From Anniella stebbinsi (taxonomy: Eukaryota; Chordata; Lepidosauria; Squamata; Anniellidae), in NCBI GenBank assembly GCA_029215795.1, contig JARDYH010000002.1, positions 132,749,001 through 132,813,000 on the forward strand: a stretch of DNA of 64,000 nt, in the 5' to 3' direction. Positions 34,521-44,625 of the stretch are shown here, in pieces. Positions within the stretch are counted from its first letter, which is position 1; each line of letters starts with the position of its first letter. The notes under the pieces were generated by a model. That model was not told where the DNA came from. It worked only from the letters and a program-made list of their open reading frames with translations, and did not search any database. The position numbers were made by a program, and so were the translations under genes.

Positions 34521-35333
34521 GTCGCTTGCAACTTTTAAATAAGCTACCATTCCCCATTAAAAGTTTTTTTTAAAAAATCCCTCATTTCTCAAAGACCAAA
34601 GTGCCCAATACTGACCTCCCATGAATGAATCGATTCGCACTTAAGTCGACTCATCTACCGATTAATCAAATTTAAAAGGTTGCTGCCCTAAAGGAAGACT
34701 TTCTTATTTATCAGTACCTTGAAATGCTGGTATTTCAACTGAATGACCCAGCAGCATTTCTCATTTACCTCTTTACTACAGAGAAATGTTATGGAACATT
34801 TTTGTATGATCCCTGGAAGGACCTTAAAACTCTGCTCAAAAGCATAGCACTGTAGCCCTGCTGATAATCAGTGCCCTAAATTTATAGTATACTAAAGCAG
34901 TGGAGGTGTGTGTGTCATAAACTGTGGTCCAGGGGGTTATTAGTGGACTCTGATGCATTTTTGAGATGGCCTCTAAGGCCACAATAAAATTAACAAAATC
35001 AAACGTTGAAGAGCTGGAAGTTTCTTTAAAGTTTCCACTACATGCCCAAGAGACAACCGATTTCAACGAAAAGGCAGCTTGCCTGTTCAGCAGCACAAGC
35101 ACCTGGGGTGGAAACTTCAAAGAAACCCCATATTGTGAACAAGTCCAGCACCTGATATTTAATTCAGAAGCTTTTGATGGCCATAAGAAAAGAAAAAGGG
35201 TCATAAAGGAAAAGCAAACCAGAACAGTAAACCTCAACACAACAGAGTTTGAAACCCACAACAGGAATGACATTTCGTTGTATTCTCTGTTTTCTAAAGG
35301 TGATTTCAGGGGGCAGATCACAGAGAATCCTAC

Positions 35334-35509
35334 CTTGTATCCGCCAATACGATGGTCAGGTTTGAATTCCCGGCCATTCTTCAGCCAACGCATTGTAGGG
35401 GTGGGTGTCCCACTGGACTGGCACCTAAACTTGACTGTCTTGGCAGCAGGAACAGCATGGAGCTTCTTCTCCATCTTCTCAGGGTACGTCCAGTAAGGTG
35501 GAATGGCTT
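35334..35509 (-). CDS. FGFR1: FGFR1 Ig domain 2 exon, first half (176 bp)
   Basis: This exon encodes the heparin-binding face and first half of Ig2. The translation is [40 protein letters not shown], then [35 protein letters not shown] is the heparan-sulphate binding site. The Ig cysteine is in KFRCQ and the core Trp in MRWLK. The acceptor CCTTCAG is just above 35509, the donor GTAGGA just below 35334. It begins with the last two bases of the Gln codon shared with the acid-box exon, giving N-Q-A-I-P as in birds, rather than the N-R-M-P junction of mammals. Confidence 0.96.
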
Positions 35510-36422
35510 CTGAAGGAGATCAGAAAAGAAGTTGGGGCTTATACAATGTTTAGCCCAGGATAAAGGGAAAGGGACACATGCCACCAGGAAGAACATGGCC
35601 TTTAGCCAGAATGGAGGATAACCGTCCCTCCTCAAAGGAATAATTATAAGGTGTGGTAAGACTTGAACTGGGATCCCTGCCTGCCAGGCACAGGTTCCCA
35701 GCTCCTTGCACAACCTGAGTTTCCTGGTTAAAGGAAGCAACTTCAGGATGTTCAAACTTGGGAGGTTTCTACACTGCCCAGAACTCTCCTGGTCATGGAA
35801 ATCAGTTGACACTGGAGAACAAATCCCATGCTATTGCCTACTATAAAGCCCTTCTGCTCTCCCTTAGAATGGAAAATTTGTTGTTGAGGGAGGTCACTAT
35901 CTCCAACAATAATCTAAATGCCTGCCCGTTTTTCTTTTCGTTTGAACAGGAAAAGTGTGCCTTTCAAAAGAAAAAAGTATATACTCGTGTGTGCATTTAA
36001 AAAACAACTGCCCCCTCACACACACACATATTGAGTAAAGTGTGAAAATGCATATCTTGAAAAATGTACATTTTAAGGTTTGAGAATGTACAAGTATTAT
36101 TATTTTTTTAAAATCTGTGCTCAGATTTTTGTTGGGGTTGTGAACAGAGCAGGTTTTAATTGCGAACTTAAATGAAATTCTCATACGTCCCCTAATCACG
36201 CATGGCTGCAAATATGACAACTGTTATTTCCACCACCGAGGAGGGAATGAGATGTACGAGAACCTCCTTCTAACTGGTCGGCTACGGAGGTGGGAGTGGG
36301 CCAAGGGAGTGTGTTTAGGGCACCAAGGGCAACATGTGAGTAGAATTGCAAACTGCACAGGATTGGCTGCGCTTGGGGCTTGCAGCTGACAAGTTACTGA
36401 AAGAGATTCATCTCAAACGTAC
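35510..36422 (-). other. FGFR1: FGFR1 intron upstream of Ig2
   Basis: Unique-looking intron of 0.9 kb with a short (CA)n run near 36015; nothing else was recognised. Confidence 0.75.
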
Positions 36423-36506
36423 GGTTTGGTCTGGAGTTATCGGCCTCCTTCTCCTCCGAGGAGGAATCATCATCGTCATCATCTTCTTCGGCAGATGGAA
36501 GAGCAT
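36423..36506 (-). CDS. FGFR1: FGFR1 acid-box exon (84 bp)
   Basis: This short exon encodes the acidic linker between Ig1 and Ig2, which takes part in auto-inhibition by competing with heparan sulphate. The translation is [20 protein letters not shown], then EADNSRPN. Six consecutive Asp follow two Glu. The acceptor CCACAAG is just above 36506 (AAG rather than CAG), the donor GTACGT just below 36423. It starts by completing the Asp codon begun in the Ig1 exon. At 84 bp it is about the length of other FGFR1 acid-box exons. It can be skipped together with Ig1 in short isoforms of other vertebrates. Confidence 0.95.
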
Positions 36507-37139
36507 CTTGTGGGGGGAAAACAGTTGACATTAGATTCAGTTGGATACATTGCTACCTTCCGGCGATGCAGGAGAAGGGAAGTATGCACAGTGCTACCTT
36601 TGTATTGGCTTACAGTATAGCCATGACTCTTCCCAACCATAGAAACACAGCAGACAGCACCTTGGGAAAATTAGGTTTGAGCATCAGAGTCTGCTGGCCC
36701 CAGGCAATGGGATGTTGATGCTCTGCTGTGCACAGTCAAATAATTGGAGGGCATGTATTGGCCATTGGCAAGTGCATTTTTTATTCCGATGAGATCCAGG
36801 TCTGGAGAAGAGCAGGCAATTTTGCTGACCTCACACTGAACTTCAGAGACATATTATTGCTTTCTGAGTCTCTCACAGGCTGAGTGGCAAGGGATAGCCC
36901 CTGCCGCCAGATCGGACTTGGAGAAGAGGACAGGGACTGGTCTCTATAGCCGCTGTGGGACTTAAGAGGTGCTCCGTGTGGCTGCAGCATGGTATCAAAA
37001 TCAAGACCCATTCCCTCTCCCTTGGGTGGGTGGGGGGCAAAATTTGTGGACACTTGCGTTGTGGGGGGGGGAAATTTGTGGGCACTTTAATTGTGGACAT
37101 TTAAATGGTTGAGCTGCCCATTCAACAGCCTTTTAGGAG

Positions 37140-37285
37140 CATCTAGACCAGCCTTCCCCAATCTGGTGCCCTCCGGAGGTTTTGGACTACAGCCCAGCCA
37201 ACCTGGTCAATGGTCAAGAATGCTGGGAGTTTGGGCCCAAAACATCTGGAGGGCACTAGGTTGGGGAAGGCTGATCAGGTCTGTC
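37140..37285. mobile_element. Palindromic MITE, 'TTCCCCAATCTGGTGCCCTC' copy
   Basis: The left arm CAGCCTTCCCCAATCTGGTG is mirrored by the right arm ACTAGGTTGGGGAAGGCTGA, with TTTTGGACTACAGCCC inside. It is one of the best-kept copies of the family. Confidence 0.85.
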
Positions 37286-38555
37286 ACTTCATATGGATTA
37301 GCATCCCTACCAACAGTTCACTGCATGATCGAATTTTCTGGACTATACTACTACAGACGGCAGATGGAAAACAGCATTCAGAATTTCCCATGGGGAAAAA
37401 AAGAGAAAGTCCCTAAACACACACACACACACAGAGTCTAGCATCTCAGGAGATATCTAGAACACTTCTGCTTAATATGTTTTTCTATTTTCTTTAAATA
37501 TATAGGTATACTGAAACATATGATCCTGTCCATCCACATTTGAAGCAGTTTAGTCCAGGAAAAAGTTTTGTCCTGTGATAAATGGTTTTTGCCTCAACAG
37601 AATCTCATAATCACAATGAATATGGGTAAAGAATGGATTTTCCCACCCTTTCAATTTACAATATAGTTAGGTCATAGAATTTGGTACCCCATTCATCAAG
37701 GGTGAGGAATCTGTGACCCTCCAAAATGCTGGTTCTTGCTGATGGGAGTTGGAGCCCAACACGAGCAGAAGGTTCATCTCTATAGGTTTTGGACTGGAGA
37801 TTTGCTTTCTGCCCACCCCTGGATGTAGTGGGCGTCAGGTTTCACGCCCCTGCCATACACTATGCCAATTGAGCAGATTTGTGTAATTTCTTCCTTTGCA
37901 TAATTTATTCTTCAGAGAATTACCCCCTGGGGAGCAGCAAAGAATTATGCAGAGTGCTGAGTCTTCACCTGCAGCCGCTGGAGATCTTATTCAACCACCC
38001 CTCAGGTTTCTGAGTTTTCAGCAGGCTTTGCCCACACCTGTTCAATCGTATCTTTGTAGCCATGAGGGCTGGAAAATTGCTTTCAAAAAAATGAAAGCCA
38101 AGATTCTCAGTTCTGCAACCGATAGAATGCATCCTGGACTTTTTTTGGGGGGGTGCTTCCATAGAATTGCAGAACACAAGAGCTTGTAAGGGACTTGGAG
38201 ATGGTACTGCAGAGTTGTCTGTGCCCACGTAACGTGTTCATTTTTCCTGCCCATCGTAGCCTCTGGTCTGTAACATTCAAACATTACGTGGGAAAAGCTG
38301 AAATGCTCCCTTGCTATTTGTGTGTTCATTTCAGTGAGCCTGTCCTGGGCATATACTGTTTGGACATTGCTTTTAAAGTATGTGCTGGCTTTTAAAGATG
38401 ACATCTCCACTGTTTATAGCTCCATCCACGAACAGCCAACCCAACTGGAAGAGCTCCATGGAGGACCCCACTCTATAACCCCCAAATGGGGTCTGAGGCA
38501 GTCTCCCGCAACCAGGGCTATAAGATCCTCCAGGTGTAATGAAAATGAACTAATG

Positions 38556-38690
38556 GATTGTATCCAACGTTAGTCCCATTTAGAGAAGACCCATTGAAAT
38601 GAATGGGACTTAAGTTAGTCATGATGAACTTAAGCCCCATTCATTTCAAGGGTCTACTCTAAGCAGGACTAACACTGGATACGATCTAGT
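38556..38690. mobile_element. Short palindromic MITE
   Basis: Left GATTGTATCCAACGTTAGTC and right GACTAACACTGGATACGATC mirror each other. ATTGAAATGAATGGGACTTA mirrors TTAAGCCCCATTCATTTCA in the centre. Confidence 0.82.
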
Positions 38691-39484
38691 GCTTTTACCA
38701 GTAAGAAGAAGAAGCCGAAAAAGAAAAAGAGAAAAAGAGGCATCCAAGGGTCTGTAGGAAATCACAAAGCCCACCAGGGACGGAGGCCTGATCCGAGAGT
38801 AGGAGGGGTAGGCCTGGTCTTGACACTTCTTAGCTATTGTGTTCTTATTTCATGACTTGCCAGCAAGACCAGAGGAAAGTGTAGGATCTATTCCCCCTGC
38901 CCCACCCCTCTGCTTCTCAACCATCCAAAGAGGCCATCACAACTGACCATGGTGCTTCATCATATCGGCATAGAATCCCAAGGATAAATTTAATATTTCA
39001 GGCCAATATAAAAAGGAGATGACAGTGAGTAATACATAGCCCCAATGGACATGCAGTTACCTAGACAGGTGTATTTCTCTACCCCATGCCAAGGACTTTA
39101 GGCCCACCCCTGGTAGGATTTCAGTTGGATCCTCGATCCGTTTTCATCTCAAGTGATACAGAACATAATTGCGTTTGCACAACTTAAAGAGTGCCTTCTT
39201 TTACCACGGGCAGCTCCCGCAGACATCTGGGACCAAGAGAAAGACTTCTGAGTCAGAGGGCATGAGCCGGAAGTCTATCCAAGCACCCCTCCTTTTAAGA
39301 ATTGAGCTCTTCTCCCAGCAATCCAGCAAGAGGCAGATGAGGCTGAGAAAAAGAGACTTGAAATGACCGCCCCCAAAAAGGGGGTAATCTGAAAATGGGC
39401 TCCACCACAGCCAAACCAGACCATCCTCGCTATGCCAGGAGGGGTCTGACATCAACTCGTCACTGCGGTGGCCCTGCTACAAAC

Positions 39485-39748
39485 CTGAGACGTTCACGGA
39501 GAAGTAGGTGGTCTCGCTTCCCGAGGGGCTGTTGGTCATGCAGGCATAAAGCCCGGAGTCCTCAGGCACGGCGTCCCTGACCTCCACCTCCTCCCCTGTG
39601 ATGCGCGTCCGGTTGTTTTCTGACAGCTGGACCCCGTCTCGCACCCAGTTGATGCTCTGAACATCATCCCGTAGCCGGCAGCGCAACTGGAGGAGGTCGC
39701 CAGGGTGAGCCGAGTAAGACTCCACTTCAATGCTTGTTTTGGGCAGAA
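39485..39748 (-). CDS. FGFR1: FGFR1 Ig domain 1 exon (264 bp)
   Basis: The most 5' FGFR1 exon in the window encodes Ig1, the auto-inhibitory N-terminal domain. The translation is [80 protein letters not shown], then TYFSVNVS. The Ig cysteines are in LRCRL and YACMT, the core Trp in INWVR, and the sequons NRT and NVS. The acceptor TTTCCAG is just above 39748, the donor GTTTGT just below 39485. It starts by completing a codon begun by the unseen signal-peptide exon, so that exon must end in phase 1. The sequence resembles chicken FGFR1 closely. Confidence 0.96.
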
Positions 39749-40084
39749 CTGGAAACGTTAGGGGAGACAAAGAGAGGGGGAAGACAAGGGGGAAGCAAGG
39801 TGTGAGTGGTTTATTGCAGATGCATTACTCTGGTAGCATGCAAACACGGGGGGGGGGGAGGGGGCGGGTGTCTTCCTACTGTCGTGAGATGCAGGCCTCA
39901 GCTGCCATGCGGGTCTTTGGGGAGAGCAGGGGGAGCAAGAGTTTGGGGTGGAGATTTTCATTTCAATTATCAACACAGGGCCATCAATGGACGCAGCGCT
40001 TGGCTTTTTAATACGTTTTTAGAAACCAACTGCAGCCGCAAAGCGTTGTGCTATGATGGACAAGCGGCTGCATCGGGCCAAGCC

Positions 40085-40125
40085 AAAGGCAAAATGGCGG
40101 GGCAAGATGGGAAATACAACTCCGG
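40085..40125 (+). promoter_or_regulatory. Candidate YY1-type motif cluster
   Basis: AAAATGGCGG at 40091-40100 is a good YY1-type core, with CAAGATGG 3 bp further. AAATACAACTCC follows, resembling part of a ZNF143 site. Surrounding sequence (40020-40210) is richer in CpG than its neighbours. Motif evidence only. Confidence 0.3.
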
Positions 40126-41489
40126 CAGGAGCCGCACCTACCTGAAGCTCAACAGCTTGCAAGCCAGCGGCCACGCGGGGAGGGCGAAGAAGAGGCAAAG
40201 GGTTAAAAGCGATTGCAGGAGGATGAAAGCTCTTCCCTTTTTCCTTGCGTGACCCACATTTCTACACAGGTGTCCCCATTAAGTAATTATTTCAGCACTG
40301 TTCATGGCTTGCTTACACAGTCACAACTGCCCTGTATCTGGGCCAGTTCATACAACCAGATCGACATATGGTAAAACTGTTCCTGGATTGTCCCCCTCAG
40401 GACTGCAGGTGGAAGGGCAGGTGTTCCTCCATGAAATCAATTCAATGCCCGTAGAGAACTAGATTTCAGGGAGAAGAGATCTAGCATTGGCATAGGCAGG
40501 GAAATCTTTTCATGGGAAACATTTGGATCTCGCAAACCCATCCTCTGTCTGCAGTGGTGGAGTCTAAGAATAATGTTACCGGTGCTGGTTCCAGGTTTTA
40601 GAAGGCTCTTGGTCAAGATGCCCTCAGTGGGGACCTCTCCCTCAATGAGTCTATCTTCTCACCAACATGGTTACCTCCTCTTCTTCCTCATCGCCACCAC
40701 CTGTTGATCGCCAGGCAGAGAGCCAATGAGCAAATGGAAAGCAGCATCGACGGCTCCTCCTTCACACCACCACTGTTGTGTAGGCCAGAGCAGGTGAGAG
40801 GAAGATGAACAGGCAGATTGCAATGGTGAAGAAGAGGAGCAGGCCCAGAGGGCTCAGTCAGGAGGACCCCTTGCTTGGTTGTGGGCCCTCTGCAAGTGCC
40901 CAACCACTGGCCCTGAGTGTTGCCACCTCATTTGCTATTTGCGAGAAACAGAACCCAGCGAACAACGAATTCATGGGGATTCGACTGTAATATTCATTTC
41001 GCCACCTTGGGTGATTTGCTCCGTTCCTTTAGAGAACTGTGAAACGTGCCCATCAACAATCAAAACCCTGTAATTCCTTACAAGGTAATTTATCTCAGCC
41101 TTCTTGGTTGCCTAAAAGCATTCTTGCTCACTACAGTCAATACATGTCGTGCCTAAGGAAGACCGAACAAACACGAACAAAGCTTCGCCTACAGGTCCTT
41201 TTCCTGGTATAACCCCATTTTCTCAGCCAAAAGGGCTAGAAACTTGATTTGTAAAAATATGAAATTTGTGATTCTTGGAGGTAATGAACCCTGCATGCTG
41301 AACTGAATTCTATGCTTTGCTAGAATATGCACAGCTTTAAATAACGCCTGCTGAACAGAGAACGGCAGGCAACATACCAGGAATGTTATGATGAAATTAT
41401 TTGACCCAAGAGAGCACTCTGAGAAAGGAAAGAGAAGGGATGTAATTCGGCTTGGACTCCATTTTTAAAGAGAGCCAGCCATAGAGTTT

Positions 41490-41690
41490 CTCAATGGCAG
41501 AGCAGATGTTTTGCACGTAGAAGGTCCCCAGTTCAATCTCCAGCACCTCCAGCTGGAAAGATCTCAGGTAACAAGGCTGGGAAAGGCCTCTGCTTAATAC
41601 CACGGTAAGCCCCTGCCAGTCAAAAGTAAAGGGGGCTACAGAGACCAAATGGTCTTACTCAGCACAAGGCAGCTTCCTGTATTCATATCT
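41490..41690 (+). mobile_element. tRNA-Ala-like SINE
   Basis: Head CTCAATGGCAGAGCAGATG, TTTTGCACGTAGAAGGTCCC and AGTTCAATCTCC, then body CAAGGCAGCTTCCTGTATTC. Confidence 0.75.
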
Positions 41691-41999
41691 TGGTCGCCCA
41701 GACTCGGAGTTCTCATGATCAAAGTCAAAAGCTTTACCAAGTGGCACATCCATAACTTTCAGGAATTTCAAACCAGATTTAACTAAGACAGGTGCCAACA
41801 AGTCACATGGATTCAATTTGACTCCAAAGGTAGAAGGAACTTGTGTTTGGTTGGGAGTGCCGGGGGTGGGTGGGTGGGGGGGAAGAGAAAGTAGATATGG
41901 GAGGGGGACATGTTTACAACGTTCAATTAGAATGCCATATGAGCACCAACCTTAATTCTCCCCCTTGAGCACAGAAAGATACATATGCCTGTAGAGAAG

Positions 42000-42275
42000 C
42001 AAGTCAAAACTATCACTGCATTCACACAAGAAATGCTGCAGCTTCCACACGTAATTTTAAAATTCTGCTGTGGGATCAGCTAACAGGCGAACCCGAACTC
42101 TGGCTTGTCTCTCCCCCAATGAGCCAGAGAACTAACCCACTGATTCTTGTTAGGCTATTTCTCTGGCTTGTCAGGGAAGAGACAAGCCAGAGTTTCTGGT
42201 ACGCACATAAGGCTAACTAAACCATGGGCGGAAGATTTGTTTAGCCACTCCTACTTGAAGCGGGAATGATCCAGC
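42000..42275. mobile_element. MITE-like inverted element (pair with 52660)
   Basis: CTCTGGCTTGTCTCTCCCCC mirrors AGAGACAAGCCAGAGTTTC. GAAATGCTGCAGC and GGATCAGCTAAC lie outside. A related sequence is at 52660-52960. Confidence 0.55.
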
Positions 42276-43129
42276 AGCATGCATCATCAATTTTAGATCT
42301 AGTTTATGGCGAACTAGGCAATAATGTGCAAAGGGCCAATATGTTTTGGAAAACACAGGTTTATACTACTTATTCTTTCCTGCTACGTTTTCAGATGTAG
42401 ACTTCAAAACTGCGATCTGCAACTTGGTGTATGGAGATACTTTTGTTGGCGCCAAGCAGAACCCCTGCCCCTCCTGAACTTTCTTTTATTTCTTATGTTT
42501 TTTGTACATTGACTTTTTATTTTAACTGGAAGAAGGCTGAAATGCTGCTAAGTGAGGTGCTGCCCTTCAGGGCCATCTTTATTTGGGCGTGTTTTTGAGC
42601 TCTACCTTGTACTTAGGTTCCAGGACAAGTTATTTTTCTATTAGTCTCACCAATTTGCCTTCAGGGAAATGAGTTTTTTTATGACCAGCCATGCCCACCA
42701 TGGCAGTAATTTTATGAATGGGAAAGATCCCCTGTATCAGCCATTTTGTGAGAGCACACACAAAAAACTCTTTAAAAACCAATACGATTAAACCTATTGC
42801 AAATACCCCGGCCGGCCACACTTCCCAGCTGCATTTAAATAGAACACTGTGGCCCTATAGGTGGTCAAGATGTAACCCCTGAGGCAAGCTCCAGGTTTGA
42901 GAGGATGCTTGGCAACGTAGACCCATCTTACATTGGTGGCCCTCCTCCAACTTACGTGGTGGCATTGCCAGAAGCTGCCACTTAAATTTCCTAAAATGTC
43001 TCAGCGTATCAGAGGCATTGTGGGAAATTAAAATGGCAGCTTTGGGACCCAGCTGCTATTTGAAAGGGGAGCCCAGGGCAGGTGTCAGTCGTGGGGCTTG
43101 CCAGTACAGTGGAGATATATCAGCTGCCT

Positions 43130-43860
43130 CAGGATGACACATGCTGACACCAGGTCTGCCTTGGCCCGACTTGGGGCTGTTTGCATAATACTTTGCCCTT
43201 GGAAAAGTCTGGCTGCCCTGTTTTGTACTTCAGCTGGTACAAAACAGGGCAGTCAGACTGTTATCAGGGACTGGCCAATGAGATCACATTATGCCAGTCC
43301 TTTTCCAGCTTCACTGGCTGCCGGTCCAGGCCCAATTCAGAGTGCTGGTATTTACATTCAAAGCCCTAAATGGCTTGGGGCCAGGTTATCTGAAGAAACC
43401 CCTCCTCCCATATGTGCCTGCCCGGACCCTAAGATCATCTTAAGGGGTCCTTCTCCATGAGCCCCTGCCAAAGAAAGTGCAGCAGGTGGCTACCAGGAGG
43501 GCCTTCTCTGATGTGGCACCCTGGCTGTGGAATGAGCTCCCTAGAGAGGTTCCCTTTGCACCTACATTATAGTCTCTTCAACGCCAGATGAAGACCTTCT
43601 TATTCTCCCAGTATTTTAACAGTTTCTCATCTTAAAGTCTTTTAACTTTGCTGTTTTTAAATCTGTATTTTAAATCTGCATAAATCTCTGCATTGCTGCT
43701 TGGTTTTACCCTGGTTGTGCTTTTATATTGTATTTTTATATTGTGTTTTTATACTGTTGTTTGTTTTATACTTTGATTCGCGTCTGATGGTTTCAACTTT
43801 TGTGAACTGCCCAGAGAGCTTCGGCTATTGGGTGGTATAGAAATGCAATAAATAAATGGG
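43130..43860 (+). mobile_element. L2-type LINE: RT C-terminus and 3' end
   Basis: The plus strand translates LQLVQNRAVRLLSGTGQ, then after a frameshift VFTFKALNGLGPGYL and AFSDVALWLWNEL-like pieces. These are the conserved C-terminal motifs of L2 ORF2. The tail GAACTGCCCAGAGAGCTTCG and CTATTGGGTGGTATAGAAAT ends AATAAATAAAT. Dead copy. Confidence 0.82.
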
Positions 43861-44489
43861 AAATGTAAACAGGGGGAGGTTGCACACACCCTCCCTGTCA
43901 GCCAAGGAAGTGTGAATAAAATGAACTGGGAGACAACCCGCAATGCTGGACTTCCCAGTTTGTTTGTTCCAGTGAAGGGCAATGCGTGGAGTCTCCATCA
44001 ATCCCCACATACAATTTCAGGGAGAGGTATCACTGAAACAGGGCCGTGACCAGCCCCCTTCTGAGGTCCAGGGCCCAATCAGAATCTGGCACTTGCGATA
44101 CCTTCGTAGCCCCCAATCTCCTTTGAGCATGTTATCTCAAGTGGGTCTGGACAATACAACCCATTCATGTTGTACCATAAGGGAGTTGCAGCCAGAGTGG
44201 TAAATCTTTATCAAAAGTCCCATTGCCGGGAAGGGTCAGCTTCAGGGGAGCGTTCAGTTATTAGGTGCCGTCCGGAGAATTCCAAGCTCGAGAATATATT
44301 CAAACTGAGAAGGAAAGCAGCTGCCCCAAAAACAAACATTTGTTTGGACAGCACAAAGATCCTTTTCCCCCTTTTCCTTCCAAGGCTGCCCTCGGCCTAC
44401 CTAGTTCCTCTCTAACCCAGAAAGAAAAACGAGTAAGATGGGCAAGAGGAAGTCTGCTATCATGTAGAAATCCACTCAACCTGGCAAGG

Positions 44490-44625
44490 GGTAGGCAATT
44501 TGGTGCCCTCCAGATGTTTTAGACCACAACTCCCCAAACCCCTGACCATTAGCCATGTTGGCTGGGGCATAAGGGAGTTGTAGCCCAAAGCATCTGGAGG
44601 GCACCAGGTTGTCTATCCCAGGCTC
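44490..44625. mobile_element. Palindromic MITE, 'GGTGCCCTCCAGATG' copy
   Basis: ATTTGGTGCCCTCCAGATGT on the left mirrors GCATCTGGAGGGCACCAGGT on the right, with ACCACAACTCCCC inside. Confidence 0.8.

Larger units (their letters stand above)
29546..35333 (-). other. FGFR1: FGFR1 intron between the two Ig2 exons
   Basis: Holds L2 ends (29670, 30370, 34265), a CR1 3' end (31065-31560), and a nested block of dispersed repeat, L2 and MITE (32820-34090). It also holds a MITE fragment (34120-34205). Segments 30500-31060, 31560-32820 and 34520-35330 show nothing recognisable. A 212-codon minus frame over 34836-35474 is open mainly because of the real exon at its upper end; the part below 35334 is read-through intron. 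Confidence 0.7.
36507..39484 (-). other. FGFR1: FGFR1 intron between Ig1 and acid-box exons
   Basis: Contains MITEs at 37140-37285, about 37710-37770 and 38556-38690, and a short (CA)n run at 37418-37432. The remainder shows nothing recognisable. Confidence 0.7.

Noticed and set aside
34836..35333. Extension of a long minus-strand frame below the Ig2 exon
   Set aside because: It is intron read-through beyond a clear GTAGGA donor at 35333; only 35334-35509 is the exon.
43213..43248. Palindrome GCCCTGTTTTGTAC with its mirror
   Set aside because: It falls inside the L2 coding region, where it reads as the normal LQLVQN motif, and is probably coincidental.
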